This document shows, piece by piece, positions 1-11,770 of a stretch of 64,000 bases of DNA (positions are counted from its first letter, which is position 1; each line of letters begins with the position of its first letter). This DNA is from Costus lasius (taxonomy: Eukaryota; Streptophyta; Magnoliopsida; Zingiberales; Costaceae). Both the position numbers and the translations under genes were made by a program. The notes beneath the pieces were generated by a model. That model was not told the DNA's origin. It did not search any database and worked only from the letters and a program-made list of their open reading frames with translations. The DNA lies in assembly GCA_027563935.2 (NCBI GenBank), contig CM050451.1:105799565-105863564 (forward strand), given 5' to 3'.

Positions 1-3000
1 TGCTTATGCAAGTAGTTGAGCTTTTCAATTGCTTTGAAAAATTAATTAATATGCTTATTTCCCATTCTGAGATAGGTTCCATAAATGCTCTTTGTTTCTT
101 TGCCTGCGACGTGCGTCCAAGGATCACCTCGTTTTCAGAACAAGGTTGAAAATTTTACTGATCTAGTGATCTACGTTATAACCGCATCTTTTTGAGTGCA
201 CGCGAAGTCGCAAATTAAGTATATTTATATTGAACTTTTCGTGAAGTAGAGTGATTCTGGAGTTCAGCTGTGCAGCTACAGTTTTCAGAATTTTTACGCG
301 CACTGCAAGCAAGCATTAGATTGCCTAGTTTGGAGAAGTTTTGTCGATAATTCTTCGAACGCATTGTTGATAAAGCGGTCTCGTTGTGGGCTCAACTGGG
401 TATATGGAACTTGGAGAAGTCCAAAAGACGAGAATGATTAGAACTGGAAGCTAAGGATTAAGAAATTGTCCTTGTCCTCCCTTTCCCTAATAATTAATTG
501 GATCTGAAGGATTATTTTATCAAATGGGAATTTCACCCTGCATTTGTAAAACGTATCCGTACTGCAGTCTGCTCCTCTTAATGATCGATTCCAACAAATT
601 ATCTAGCCAAGATTAACATCTCTCGCGCATGCTCAAGGAGCTACCACTTGAAGCAAAGGCTATATACGAAGGCCCTACTGTAGCTTGGTCGATCTGGATA
701 TCCTTCAACAAGAGCACCTCTTCCTAAGCCTTTATTCTGACTAAAGCATAGCTATTGACTCCTTTGCTATCAACTTTCATTAACACTCCTCTAGCCTGTC
801 TCATCTTAGCCAATGGATTCCATATGCATCCTCTTGATGCACGTAGATGGCCATGTCAATATTCATATGGAGGAATTGGCATTATAGTTGAAGAACTTTC
901 TCTGTCTATCAGCCTCATTAGAACTTCTTGGCACAGGGGCCTAAGGTTGCCTTTTTTTCCATCACTACTCAGTAGACAGGGAGCCTTTTCTGGATCTTTA
1001 TCTACAAAAACATTAAAACAACTCCATTTTGCTTCCCACAAATAGAAATAACACAAGTTAGGCCAAGTCACTCAATTTTGATGTCAAAGATAATGTTCTT
1101 AGTGAATGCTCCCTTTATTTCTTCTAGCAATTACTTCGTCGTCTCAATCTCAATGCTGGATAGCATGGGAACTATCATCCAGTCGATGTATTCTCTCTTG
1201 AGGACACATTATACAAAAGTCCAGTGTTTCCAACGAGGAAGAGAATCAAGTACACCAACCTTTATATGATGAACACTTAACAACCTTGTAGCCCTTCTAT
1301 GTCTAGAGAAAGAAGATTGCTCAACCTTGTTCCAATAGAAAAGGCTCTTAGCTGTATTTAGTTTAAGAGTCAACTTGTGGAGGTTGAATTGAATTAGTAA
1401 CATAGTCAAGACTCCCTAGGCGTTTAGGGAGTGAATAGTGTTGGAGGGAGGTTGGTCCTCTTCACCAAGGGGCATGTTTGGCTCTCCCTCTCGCTTCATC
1501 GCCCAGCAAAGTTAAAGATGAATGAATTTTTTTAACTTTTTGCTCACTTCTGCTTTTCGGAGAACTTTTGTTGCAACAGTCTATTAAAAAAAAAAAAAAA
1601 ATCACATGAGCAATTTTATTCTTTTAGATAAACATTTTTTTTGCTCAACCTTCACCGATATCTTGCTTACTATGATCATCGCTTGCTCGCTCACCCACCG
1701 TCATTGCCTGCTCTACAACGCTATATAGCTATGCTTGTCACCCGCTCGCTAATTGATCACTAGTTCGTTGTTGTTGGCTCATCGCGAGCAAGTGTTTATT
1801 GTAGCAGTTGTCCTCCTATAGTTGTCCAGCCAAAAGCTAGGAGTCGTCTAGCAGCAGCTGTTCGCCTTACAACAGAAGCTAAGAAAGCTCTGCCAAATGA
1901 GCCTGGGTAGGAAAGGAAATGTTGGAGTGGAAATTTAAAACCCATATTCAAGCAATAAATAGACATGGCTACCTAACCCCATTAAAATGATCGTATGATC
2001 TATTCCCTATCACGGCTACGCTCACAGGAAACTTACTCATGATGAAGTTCTTTTAATATTGGATATCTTTTTTCAATCAAAACAAATTAGGATCAATCTC
2101 TTGCTTAAATTTAATTTAACCTCGACCTTCATATACTCATGAAGGTATATGATCGATTTAAATATTACAAAATTAGTTTAATCTACTTGAGCAAGATAAT
2201 AATGAATTGAGTATTAACATGATCTAAAATAAAATGTGTGACTAGGAAAAAATCAACTCACAAAGATTTGTAGGTTATTTCTAGAAAAACCATCCAAACT
2301 TTAAGCTTTAACCTAAATAACCTCTAATTGAATAGGTTTCAAATTCATATATGATAAATAATCTAAGTTCAAATTTAGAAAAATTGAGTCTAATTTGATA
2401 GGAATTAACTCTTAGATAATCGAGAATTCATTCTAATTGGGATATGATAAAAATAATATAAATAGTTCAAATAATAAGTAGAATTAATAGATAACTTGAA
2501 TTACACACTAGTTAGGCTTGACACTAGGCTAGATGGTTAGAATAAAATCGGATCCAATTGAAAGGAATTGATTCAGTATGACTATTTGAGGTGAGTTAAA
2601 TTAAACCGGTTCTCAATCAGGATTCTAGTTCATCACTATCACAAGGCTAAACCTATCTTATGTGAGGATGGTAGAAATCATTGATGCGTTGACACTGATG
2701 ACTTTAAGGAGGGATGACGATGTCATCATGTGGTTGATGACAAATGTTGTCATCTTCCACAATGACTGATGACATTGAAACAATGGATGGAGGATCAAAG
2801 ATAGTCAATAGTGATTGTAGATAGTGACGATAACAAGGAGGCAAGGGCAACAACATTAGGAAGAATTGTAAGTTTTGATAGTGGGGTGTGGGTGCAATGA
2901 CAACATGGTGGCAAGCAGGGCGATGCAATAGCTAGCAGCGACCAGAGTTGGTCTCGACATGGCTAGATGTGGAAGGAGGTGGAGGTGACCATGGCTACTG

Positions 3001-3428
3001 TGAAGTTTGTGCTGACATAGTTGGATCAGGGACAATGGACCAAAATAAAATAAAAAATTTAGCCTTCATGGCTATGACCTTCCCAACTAAAATTGGTGCT
3101 TCACATAACTAAGAGACAAACACATGACCATCAACAAATTTTCATTCATCAATCAATATAACCCTAAGAGGGTTTAGAACATATTTAAAATAAAATCAAT
3201 GGTCAATAGCATATCATCTATCAAATCATTATAAAAATCAACAAAATTCTAATTGCATAAAAAAGTCATAATAAGACTATTTGTCTATTAAGTCATCTTA
3301 TAATAATACAACTTTTTTGGGCTTGTTGTGAACGTCATACCGCAACTTTCTTCTTACATCACCCTGACTTCACTTCAACTCAAATATAAAGGCTTTATGT
3401 TTGATATTCTTTTCTCAAACAACTATAA
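1..3428. other. Intergenic DNA, no gene recognised
   Basis: Mostly AT-rich sequence with scattered short open frames in both directions and none with a recognisable motif. A moderately GC-balanced stretch at about 640-1440 has overlapping short frames on both strands and may be an old retroelement or pseudogene fragment, but I could not place it in a family. A run of A's is at about 1587-1602. Nothing here supports a functional gene. Confidence 0.5.
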
Positions 3429-4636
3429 GCCCTGTTTAATAGGGTAGATGGAGAGTAAGATGGAACGGACGCGTGAAGGGAATGGAAAAAGGAGAGAATG
3501 GAAAGGGAAAGCACGTGATTTGCACGTGACACCGTCCCTCTCTCCCGTCCGTGCAGAGCCATCGTCAAGCTTCACTGTTCGCTGCGAGTGTCGAGCGTCG
3601 GCCGTTCGCTCGCGTCGAGCGTTGCCGTCCCTCTCTCCCGTTCGTGCCGAGTCATCGCCAACAGTAGCGTTCGGTCGCGTCGAGCATCGCCGTCCCTCTC
3701 TCCCGTCTGCGCCGAGCCATTGCTAGCAGCAGCATTCGCTCGCGTCGAGCTTCCGGTCTGCTAGGAGTGTCGGCTGTTCGCGAGCTTCGAGCCTCGCCGT
3801 CCCTCTCTCCCATCCGCGGGGAGCATCGCCGTTCCCTCATGTCAAGCTTCGTCGTCCCCTCGCGTCGAGCTTTGCCGTCCCTCTCTCCCATCCGCTGCAG
3901 GCGTCAAGCGTTCGCTCGCGTTGTCGTCCCTTTCTCCCGTCCGCGCCGAGTCGTCGCCAACAGCATTCGCTCGAATCGCCGCCCCTCTCTCTCGTTTGCG
4001 CCGAGCCGTCGCTAGCAGTAGCGTTCACTCGCGTCGAGCTTCGCCGTCTGCTACGAGCGTTGGCCATTCGCTCGCGTCAAGCATTGGCTGTTCACTCACG
4101 TCGTGCGTCGTCGTCCCTCTCTCCCGTCCACGCCAAGCCATGCCAACAATAGTGTTCGCTTGTGTCGAGCGCCGTTGTCCGCTACGGGCATCGAGAGTTC
4201 ACTCACGTCGCCATCCCTTTCTCCCGTCCGCCCCGAGTCATCGCTAGCAGCAACATTCGCTCGCATTGAGTGTCACCGTCGCTCTCTCCCATCTGCGCCG
4301 AGCCATTGCCAGCAGCAGCATTCTCACGCGTCGAGCGTCGCCATCCGCTGTGAGCATCGAGCGCCGCCATCCCTCTCTTCCATCCGCGTCGAGCCTTCGC
4401 CAACAGCAGTGTCGAGTGTTCGCTCGCGTCGAGCGTCAGCAGCAACGTCAGCGTTAAGCGTCGCAAGCAGCTTTCCGCCCGATTTGGGTGGATCGCATTT
4501 GAGCGGAAAATGCACACTGTTTTGTTACTGTTATATCATCCCTACTTTCCGTCCGTTCTATTTAAACTATGAAAAATAATCTTTCTTTTTATTTTCCATC
4601 CCTTCCCCTATCCTTTCTTCTCTATTAAACACAGGA
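3429..4636. mobile_element. Non-autonomous TIR element (Harbinger/Tourist-like) filled with minisatellite
   Basis: The left end (CCCTGTTTAATAG, from 3430) and the inverted right end (CCTGTGTTTAATAG, ending near 4635) form short imperfect terminal inverted repeats. Both are bounded by TAA (3426-3428 and 4637-4639), which fits the 3-bp target duplication of PIF/Harbinger elements; the wider flank ATAAG also repeats. The GC-rich interior (about 3530-4480) has many degenerate copies of a block containing CCCTCTCTCCCGTCCGCGCC and CGCTCGCGTCGAGC. It opens many overlapping frames on both strands, all low-complexity repeat translations. No transposase is present. Class assignment is inferred from ends and TSD only. 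Confidence 0.6.
3536..4480. repeat. Degenerate GC-rich minisatellite
   Basis: About a dozen copies of a roughly 60-100 bp unit with the core CCCTCTCTCCCGTCCG, then GCCGAGCCATCGCCA and TTCGCTCGCGTCGAGC. Copies are imperfect and spacing varies. The ORFs that cross it (Ser/Arg/Pro-rich on both strands) are by-products of the repeat and are not called as genes. Confidence 0.75.
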
Positions 4637-6407
4637 TAAGAGTTTGAAGTAAATAGGATATTTTAAAAGGAGGAAGTTAGCAAAGAAAGGTGTGCACTCA
4701 AAAGGGACTAACACGCAACAAAGAACGCAAGGATGACATAGGAATAAGTAAAATAAAAGGAAGTCATTTGAAGGTTCATTATTGTTGCTTTAGCAAAGAA
4801 ATCAAATTGTTCAAATTAGCTTGAAAACCTAATAACACATTCAAATTAGCTTTAAACCCTAATAACAATGTGCGTGATGGTAAAATTTTAAATTATTTAC
4901 TAGTTAACACAAATGGGTGAATCAAACCATGTTTTTCGCAACACTGAAAATGTGCTAAAAACTATTTTAACATGTGTACTTTAGCGATAATATAGATCTG
5001 AACTGAAGATATGTAATAAATACCATTATTTAGGAAATTAAATTTGTTTCTTCCTTCCAGCACGCTTGTTCCTGTAGATGTCTGCATGTGATGAGTGGCC
5101 AAGGAATAAACAGTACTCTCTACGATGAGACTAAAAACAAGCGATCCTATTGACGGAAACAGTTTTCATAATAAAGAGAGAGTTAGTGAGAGATGTAATG
5201 GACAAAATGGAGGATGACTTGCACAAAGAGCTTTCGGTGATGGCTGAAATGTATAAAGTATTATGCACATGATTCATAGCTATACATTAAAGCGGTAGGA
5301 AAATAATAATTGTGGAGGACATGTTCCAAGGGGAATGTTCGTGGGGACCCGGAATTCCTCGAGAAGGGAGAAGGGAGAAGGAAGAAGGAAGAAGGGAGAA
5401 GGAGATGAATGCATTGGGAAAAGGGTACAGCTCTGCCTGCCATTGCCAATGTTTGGACTTTCGATGGGAAGGCACGTTGAAAATAGTGCGATCATAATAC
5501 AGATGCAAGGCGCAGTGGCGTGCATGTGTTAGTGGATGCAGGAATCATTAGGTCAGAGTCAGACACCTTTTGCCCAGGCAGATGAACTGCTTCCCCGCCT
5601 TTCTTTATTTTTTTTATTTTTTCTGCCTTTTTATCTTCTCCATCCTCTCTCTCTGTCTCTTCATGACTAAATATTCAGTGCAATTATACTATACACATGC
5701 AAGAGAATATGGACATACCTTGTTAATTAACTACTATCTCAAAGTGTTCCTCCAAAGCTAGCTTCCTTTGGTGCTTTCATGGTTGGAAGAATCTTAGTTA
5801 TGACTTGTCGATCAGGCCTGCTAACAGTCAATGTAAAGGTAGTAGATTACAATTAAAAAGCTATATTCAAACTGTTGTATCGCATCAACTTTGCATGGAC
5901 ACACACACACGCAACAAACCCTAAAATAATTATCATAGTGTATAGAGCAAAACGTCAAAGCATGGTGATGCACTCCCTCTTCCAGTTTTTGGCTTTTCTT
6001 TTCCAGATCATTCAAGAGAGCAATGCCTGCTCCAGTATATGTAGATGAGAAGGAGATTAATATAACTTCGACCCTGCAGTAATTTAAACAGGCCAAAGTA
6101 AAATTAAAGGAAAGAAATGACTACTTTTTTCCAGTCATCGCACGATCAAGTCTGTTTAGTTTTGAAGCCAATATAAAAGGATCGGCTTCACATTATCCAC
6201 ATTGATGAGAATGAACTAGAGAAACTAGCTATCAAAAGAAAAAGTTGATGGAGCTCAAGTATGATGCATCTATCTTCAGCTGTTAATTAGGCCATGATCA
6301 AACTGCAAAAGTAATTAAATCAACACCACTACCAATAACTAAATTCGACAAGTGAGAACATTCTCTTGTCAGAGTACTTTTTAGAAGCCTCATCTCTTTC
6401 TCCTCCT
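4637..6407. other. Intergenic DNA with a GAAGG-rich tract
   Basis: No gene recognised. A purine tract of GAAGGGAGAAGGGAG type lies at about 5361-5405 and a T-rich tract at about 5605-5630. The end next to 6408 should include the 3' UTR of the minus-strand Dof gene, but I see no clear polyadenylation signal to fix its end. Confidence 0.45.
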
Positions 6408-7806
6408 CTACCAGGAGATACCGTTCCAATACCCAGGAGGATCACCACCACCTTGTCCCTTGCTCTGCTCAAAATGCTCTGCTGTCTCATTGCCTGTAGG
6501 TACTACGGGTTTCAGTTCCTCCATTGGAAACAACATCTTACCAGTATTACCACTGCCGCTTCCTCCTTCACCCCCTCCGACGATTCCATGACCCACAGGA
6601 AAATTAAGAGTCGGTGGTCTCAACTCTTGCAGCATTCCGAATCCGGTGGCGTACTCTGGCAGTGGCATGAACGGCCTGTTTAGTAACCCCATGGAGGAGA
6701 AAGCTCCGACTGCAGCATTATTAGGGTAGCTGCTGTACTGATCTGGGATGCCTTGCTGTGGGAAGGCCAGGTTGAGGTCCTGTCCCTCGTATTGGAACTT
6801 TGGAATTTTGTACGGAGGAATGAAGTGGCCGTCATCAAGATGCAACTCCTTGGAAGTTGAGGCAGTAGTAGCTACAGCTGCTGTGGCAGTGGAGGAGGAG
6901 GTGGCGGCGGCGGCGGAGGAGGAGGAGATTATAGAGGAGGAGGACCTCTTGTTCTTTCTTGAGCCACCACCCACAGGGACATTTCTGAGGGACCCACCCT
7001 CAGTCCAATACCTCCTGCAGGTCTTGCAGAAGTACCTTGGCTGGGTGAGGCTGTAGTTGTTGTAGTAGCAGAATTTGGTGTTGGTGGAGTTGCACCTGGG
7101 GCAGTTGAGTGCCTGCTCCTTGTTTGGCCTTGGCCTCCGCTCCACCCCTTGTGCCCTGGTGGCGATGCTGCTGTTGGTGGTGGTTGTGATATTGGAGGAA
7201 GCGGCAAACTCCTCCATGGGCTTCACCAGCCCCATGCCCTGGACAGCACAAAATTCCCATATGGACAATCTAAATTTTTCTAGCTAGCTCAGGAATTGAC
7301 GCAGCAAACATAACATGTAAACAGATCTCTGGATCTAGCAAAGCCCCTAAAGGAGATCAATTAACAAGAAGAAGATGAAGATAAGATGGAACTGGAGGGG
7401 AAAAAAGAGCAAAAAAAAAGAAGGAAAAAGATGAAAGAGAAATCGGACACAAACTATGGACAAGAAACAAAGCAAAGATGCACTTTTCCTATGTCACTGC
7501 TGCTTTATTGCATGCGATCAAAAGAAAAGAAAGCATGGAGACAGAAATAAAGGAGTAAGAAAAAAGGTAGCGAAAATAAAGTGGTTTTGCTGCTTTCAAG
7601 AGTAAAAGTTGTGGGGGTGACAGGATTAAAAGCTTAAGACCAAAAGGAAAGTATGAGAGAGAGAATTAAAGATGTATGATCCACTAGCAGGTACACCGGT
7701 ACTGCAAAATAAATTCAACAGATCTACAGAAAAGAGAAAGGAAAGGCAAAGAAAAGAAGGTCCATCAAGAGATATGGGTTACCTGAGGCCACTGGGAAGC
7801 ATCCAT
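6408..7806 (-). CDS. Dof zinc-finger transcription factor (two exons, 284 aa)
   Basis: Plant-specific DNA-binding protein expected in the nucleus at AAAG cores. Exon 1 is 7783-7806 and exon 2 is 6408-7238, with an intron at 7239-7782. Exon 1 encodes only eight residues, MDASQWPQ, before a GTAACC donor; exon 2 opens with [11 protein letters not shown] after a TGTCCAG acceptor in phase 0. This layout is standard for one Dof subclass. The open frame running upstream of 7238 is intron and should not be used as the start. The Dof finger has C54-x2-C57-x21-C79-x2-C82, followed by the basic RRYWTEGG and [12 protein letters not shown] segments. A Ser/Ala/Thr low-complexity linker follows, and the protein ends in GYWNGISW, a C-terminus common in the family. 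The leader upstream of the ATG is CT-rich (about 7835-7870). The family is certain; which paralogue is not. Confidence 0.93.
7239..7782 (-). other. Dof gene intron
   Basis: This 544-bp phase-0 intron separates the eight-codon first exon from the DNA-binding exon. The donor reads CAG|GTAACC (minus strand at 7783/7782) and the acceptor GTCCAG|GGCATG (7239/7238). The frames visible across it on either strand are not coding. Confidence 0.85.
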
Positions 7807-10800
7807 GCAAGGGTTTTGAAATCTTTCGAGCAGGAAGAAGAGGAGGAAGACGAAGAAGAAGAAGAAGCAGCAACGGCAGCTATGATGGCATGAGGAATAT
7901 TAGATTGCCCTATTGATGATGAAGAGAAGGAAGGATTGTGACGGGTTGCTGGCTCTGATGTCTTTTGAGAGATGGTGGTGGATGATTCTATTCTCCAATA
8001 CTAATGAATTATTTATTGTTCACTATTTCTATTTTAATGCTAGATTTTCTACTTGCAGCGCATTTCGTCCATTGCTGCCCCCATGCTGACACTGTATGAG
8101 TCAACCACTGAGGTGAAGAGATGTGTGCGTTTGAAGCAATGGCATGGCAAATCAGGTGTGCACTGTGAAGCCTTCATTAAAGCTTCTGTCGGGCCCCATT
8201 TTGCTAGCATATGGAGAAAAAGATATGATGGTACACGCATGAACATCTCTCTTTATCGAATGGAAGGAAACCATTTTGCCAAATATATTTGGATAATTTT
8301 TTTTAAACATAGTAAATTTATTTGCTTCTGTCAACATGATCTTAGTTCAAGAATTACTAGAGATTCAAACCAAGATATCTCGCTCTTGGTACTTATCTAT
8401 GTCAAAATAAAATAAAACAAAGAATAAAAAAGATGGTTTTTTTTAACAAGATATCTATTTTTCAATCTTTCGAACATACAGATATTTTTTAAAAAATTCA
8501 CTTAAATTATAGCGGCACCTTTTAATATTATAAGATTCAGATATGTAACTCATAAATTCTGTTGGCTTCATGAATTATGATAGATATGGATAGGCAAACT
8601 ATGTTCATCTTAACCTGAAAATTAAAAAGTGTACAAGTTCTCCTTAATTTGGCAAGCTCAAATCTTGTGAGTTAATCTTGATGCAGGTTATTACTTATGA
8701 GTTTTTGACCACTTTTTCCAAATAATTAATAGATCAGGCAGAGGCACATTAAGAGGATTCTCACAAGTTAATGTGGTAGGTTACACATGCCTAACCCTAA
8801 CTCAACTTTTTCTGAATCAATCTACTCTGAAAGCTCTTCTCTTTTACCTCTTCATGCAGTAACTTTTCCCACATCAAACTGTAGTGATTAGCAAGGTGCA
8901 GCAGCAATTGGCTGCTCATGTTTGAATCTTGGGAATTAGTGTTTGAAATGAAGAAACATTCATGTGTCAAAAATCATTTGGGGAGACGGATCAATCAAAT
9001 ATTCTCTCTAAATACCCATGTAAACTTGAGCGAGCAAAAATAAAGACTTTCTTCTTTTGATGTGTCTTTTTTCTGTCTTTGCTCCAACAAATTCTCATCA
9101 GAGCGCTGATCTAGTGGAGCGCCACTTGTTGTTGAGTCTGCCATTCTTCCTTGAATGCCGGAACGAGACTTCTTCCCAGCGAGCCATAACCATTCTTCAT
9201 CTTGGTGCACAAGTGAAGTCTTCAGTCGCCGCAAAAGATTTTGCTTCCGTGTGAAGCTTCTCCGATGCGAGTGCAGCTTAAACCTTACGAGAGCTACTCC
9301 CTTCATTGGCTTCTCCGTATTTCCCACAATTCGACACGCTGCTGCTCCACAACTTGTGCTCTGTGATTTTGCCTTGGTGTGACTACTGCCTCTTCTTGAT
9401 ACTTGGTGCCCAGCACCAAGAGGCATTACACGACTGCGACAATGTTGATGTGGTGCGACATTGACAACAGTCAGGTTCCTCGGGCGTTCCGTATCGATCT
9501 CCTCCTTTAGCAACACAAGATACCGAGGATGTGAGGCAAGCGCTCAGCAGCACCAAAAATAGCTGCGCAACCAGGGAATACAACAAGGCGAAGAAGGATG
9601 TTCTCTCCGTTGTCAAGATCCTTCTTTGAGGCAAAAGAAAGATAACTAGAATTGGCCATCCATTCTAGGAGAAATGTGAGGGCCTCCAACTGGCCTGACT
9701 TTAGAGCGAAATAATCAAAATGACAAATAATAATTTGATTTCCTTTCAAGTTCCAAAACTTATTAAAGGTCAGTTTGATTAATGATGCAAAAGATTACTT
9801 AATATTGGACATTGCGATGATCAATTTGAGGCTCTATTCTCACTAATGCCAAAAAGTACATTCTTCAAAGTATTAAAACAAGGATAAAGAGGGGTGTTTC
9901 TCTTCAAGCAACCCCTTTATTAAACTAATTTTACATCATACTAAAATACTTAATTGTTTATTTTGATAGTTAAAATACATGTAATTTAATAATTTTCATT
10001 CTAGTAATAGGAGCATCATTCTTAATTTCTGTTTGTTGCTAGTATCATTTTACCATTAATTTCTAGTATGGGTTATTATTTGTACCATGAAATGCTTAAA
10101 TTATGTATTTTGCTCTTCTCTATAGAATTAATTATAGATTTAAAACCAATTTCAAGAAAGAGAAAATATTAGTACTCAATGTTCCTTCCCGAATATGTTC
10201 TTTGGAAGAAGGAACCACAAGATTTCCTTACATCGTCTGCCACGGCAATATACTTTACCTATAAGTGCATTTGCTTTTTTGAATTCTAACGTATTAAAAT
10301 ACTTGTTAAATTTCTTTTGCTGTCATATATATAATATAATGTCGGTTAAAGTATAATGTCATATATATATACTTGTCAAACATATAGAAAGTTGTAACTT
10401 TTATTAGAATGCAATGCTTAATTTCACAAATAAACATTATTTTATATTATTAAACTATATATATTATTAACAAAAATGATACCTACTTTATTAAATATGA
10501 ACAGATATTTGAAATCCATACAGAAGTCAAACGAATAAAGATGAAACATGTTTGAAACAGGAGTTGACTAGCACTGTCTATGCGCTGTTACCGGTCTCGC
10601 TTCATCCCCACCAGGCCACCAGGCCCACCACCACTTGCTGGTGCCTGCCACCTCTGATTTGTCCACGGAGAATCTATCCATCCATCGCGTAGCGTAAGAT
10701 CTAAGTCAATATTTCGTCCATATCTATCTCTCGCTGTGATGATTGTAACGTCCAATATGCTATTATTTAATTATATATAACATGACTTGTGGCAGATGGT

Positions 10801-10960
10801 ACGTTCATCCAATTCTTTCATCTGCGACCTCGAGGACAAGATAACACACATAAAACCTAACTTGCCATGTAAGTTGGTCTTTGTATACAATTAAACAGTT
10901 CGAAATTTACCGACCGTAACTTCAAAGAAGAAAAAAAAGGGAACAAAAGGTAAAAGTATA
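7807..10960. other. Intergenic DNA upstream of Dof gene; unassigned block 8990-9750
   Basis: The first part (7807 to about 8040) should hold the Dof promoter and CT-rich leader. At about 8990-9750 the minus strand is more GC-balanced and open in overlapping frames; one 173-codon frame (8995-9516) starts with GTG, not ATG. I found no family motif in it, and it may be a retroelement or pseudogene fragment. The remainder (9750-10960) is AT-rich with ATATAT runs near 10325-10375 and no recognisable gene. Confidence 0.4.
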
Positions 10961-11084
10961 ATTCCTATTTATTCTGAAGTTGACTCGACCCTAAGAGCCC
11001 TGGTCCTTCCTCTGAGGTTCCCCATGGGAAGTTAGACCAGCCTCTATTCTATGTTAGAACTTCAGAGGTTTCAATTCAATGAGG

Positions 11085-11770
11085 AAGCATCATGAAATCC
11101 TATCTTACATCAATAAACACTCCCTTAAGATGGTATGCATCCTTGAAACTAGAGTTAAGGAAGCTAACCATGAACAAATAATCCGAAGCATTGCTCCTTA
11201 TTGGGATTTTGCCTGCAATTACAATGCCAATCCTGGAGGTCGAATCTAGTGGTTATGGGACCCTTCTAAATACCAAGTAACCATTATGCACTCTTCTGAA
11301 CAAGTTATGTTTGGGTTGGTTTGCACACCTCAAAAGAAATGCTCTTCTCTTTATTTGTTGTTTATGGTTTATACTCTGAATCTAAACGCAGGGAAATATG
11401 GGATGTTATCGAACAAAATACCTCTACCACTCCGACCCTCATCCTGGGTGACTTCAATATGATCTTCAATAGTGATGAGAAGCTAGGGGGCCAGCCCCCC
11501 CCCCCCCCCCCCCCCCCCCCGCCCGTATTAGTGAGATGTTGTACAACCGTGACATGCTCGCATCCCTTGAGTTTAGTGACGTGAAGTGGAGGGGAGCCCA
11601 CCTCACATGGTCGAACTCGAAAATCGGTGTGGATCGTATATGCTGTAAACTTGACAGGGCCTTAGCCAACAAAGAATGGATGACTAGGTTCACTACGGCT
11701 GAAGCTATTTTTGCCAATCCTTCTATCTCAGACCACTCTCCTGCCATGGTGTACTTTGGTAACTCTATTA
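11085..11770 (+). pseudogene. LINE endonuclease domain, broken
   Basis: The translation shows the plant L1 endonuclease signature in pieces: ETRVKE and a PGG/WLWDP segment in one frame (from 11130, with an in-frame TAG near 11248), then SLFVVYGLYSES and LILGDFN in a second frame (11321 on), and after a C homopolymer WRGAHLTWSN, DRICCKLDRAL and SDHSP in a third frame (from 11536). At least two frame changes and one stop occur, so no functional nuclease can be made. Confidence 0.85.
11495..11520 (+). repeat. C homopolymer (26 nt) in LINE endonuclease
   Basis: A run of 26 C's just after GGGGGCCAG, so the G run and C run can fold back on each other. The endonuclease reading frame differs on the two sides of the tract. 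This could be replication slippage or a sequencing/assembly length error. Confidence 0.95.

Noticed and set aside
755..1409. Short ORFs near the left end as genes
   Set aside because: Under 100 codons, overlapping on both strands and without motifs; possibly an old repeat.
3536..4480. Possible CRISPR-like array
   Set aside because: Repeats are degenerate, unit lengths vary and there are no unique spacers; this is a plant minisatellite.
3448..4579. Ser/Arg-rich ORFs on both strands
   Set aside because: Translations of a minisatellite; repeat structure continues through frames on both strands.
6748..7287. Plus-strand and other-frame ORFs across the Dof gene
   Set aside because: Antisense or shifted shadows of the Dof exon and its GC-rich codons; no family motif.
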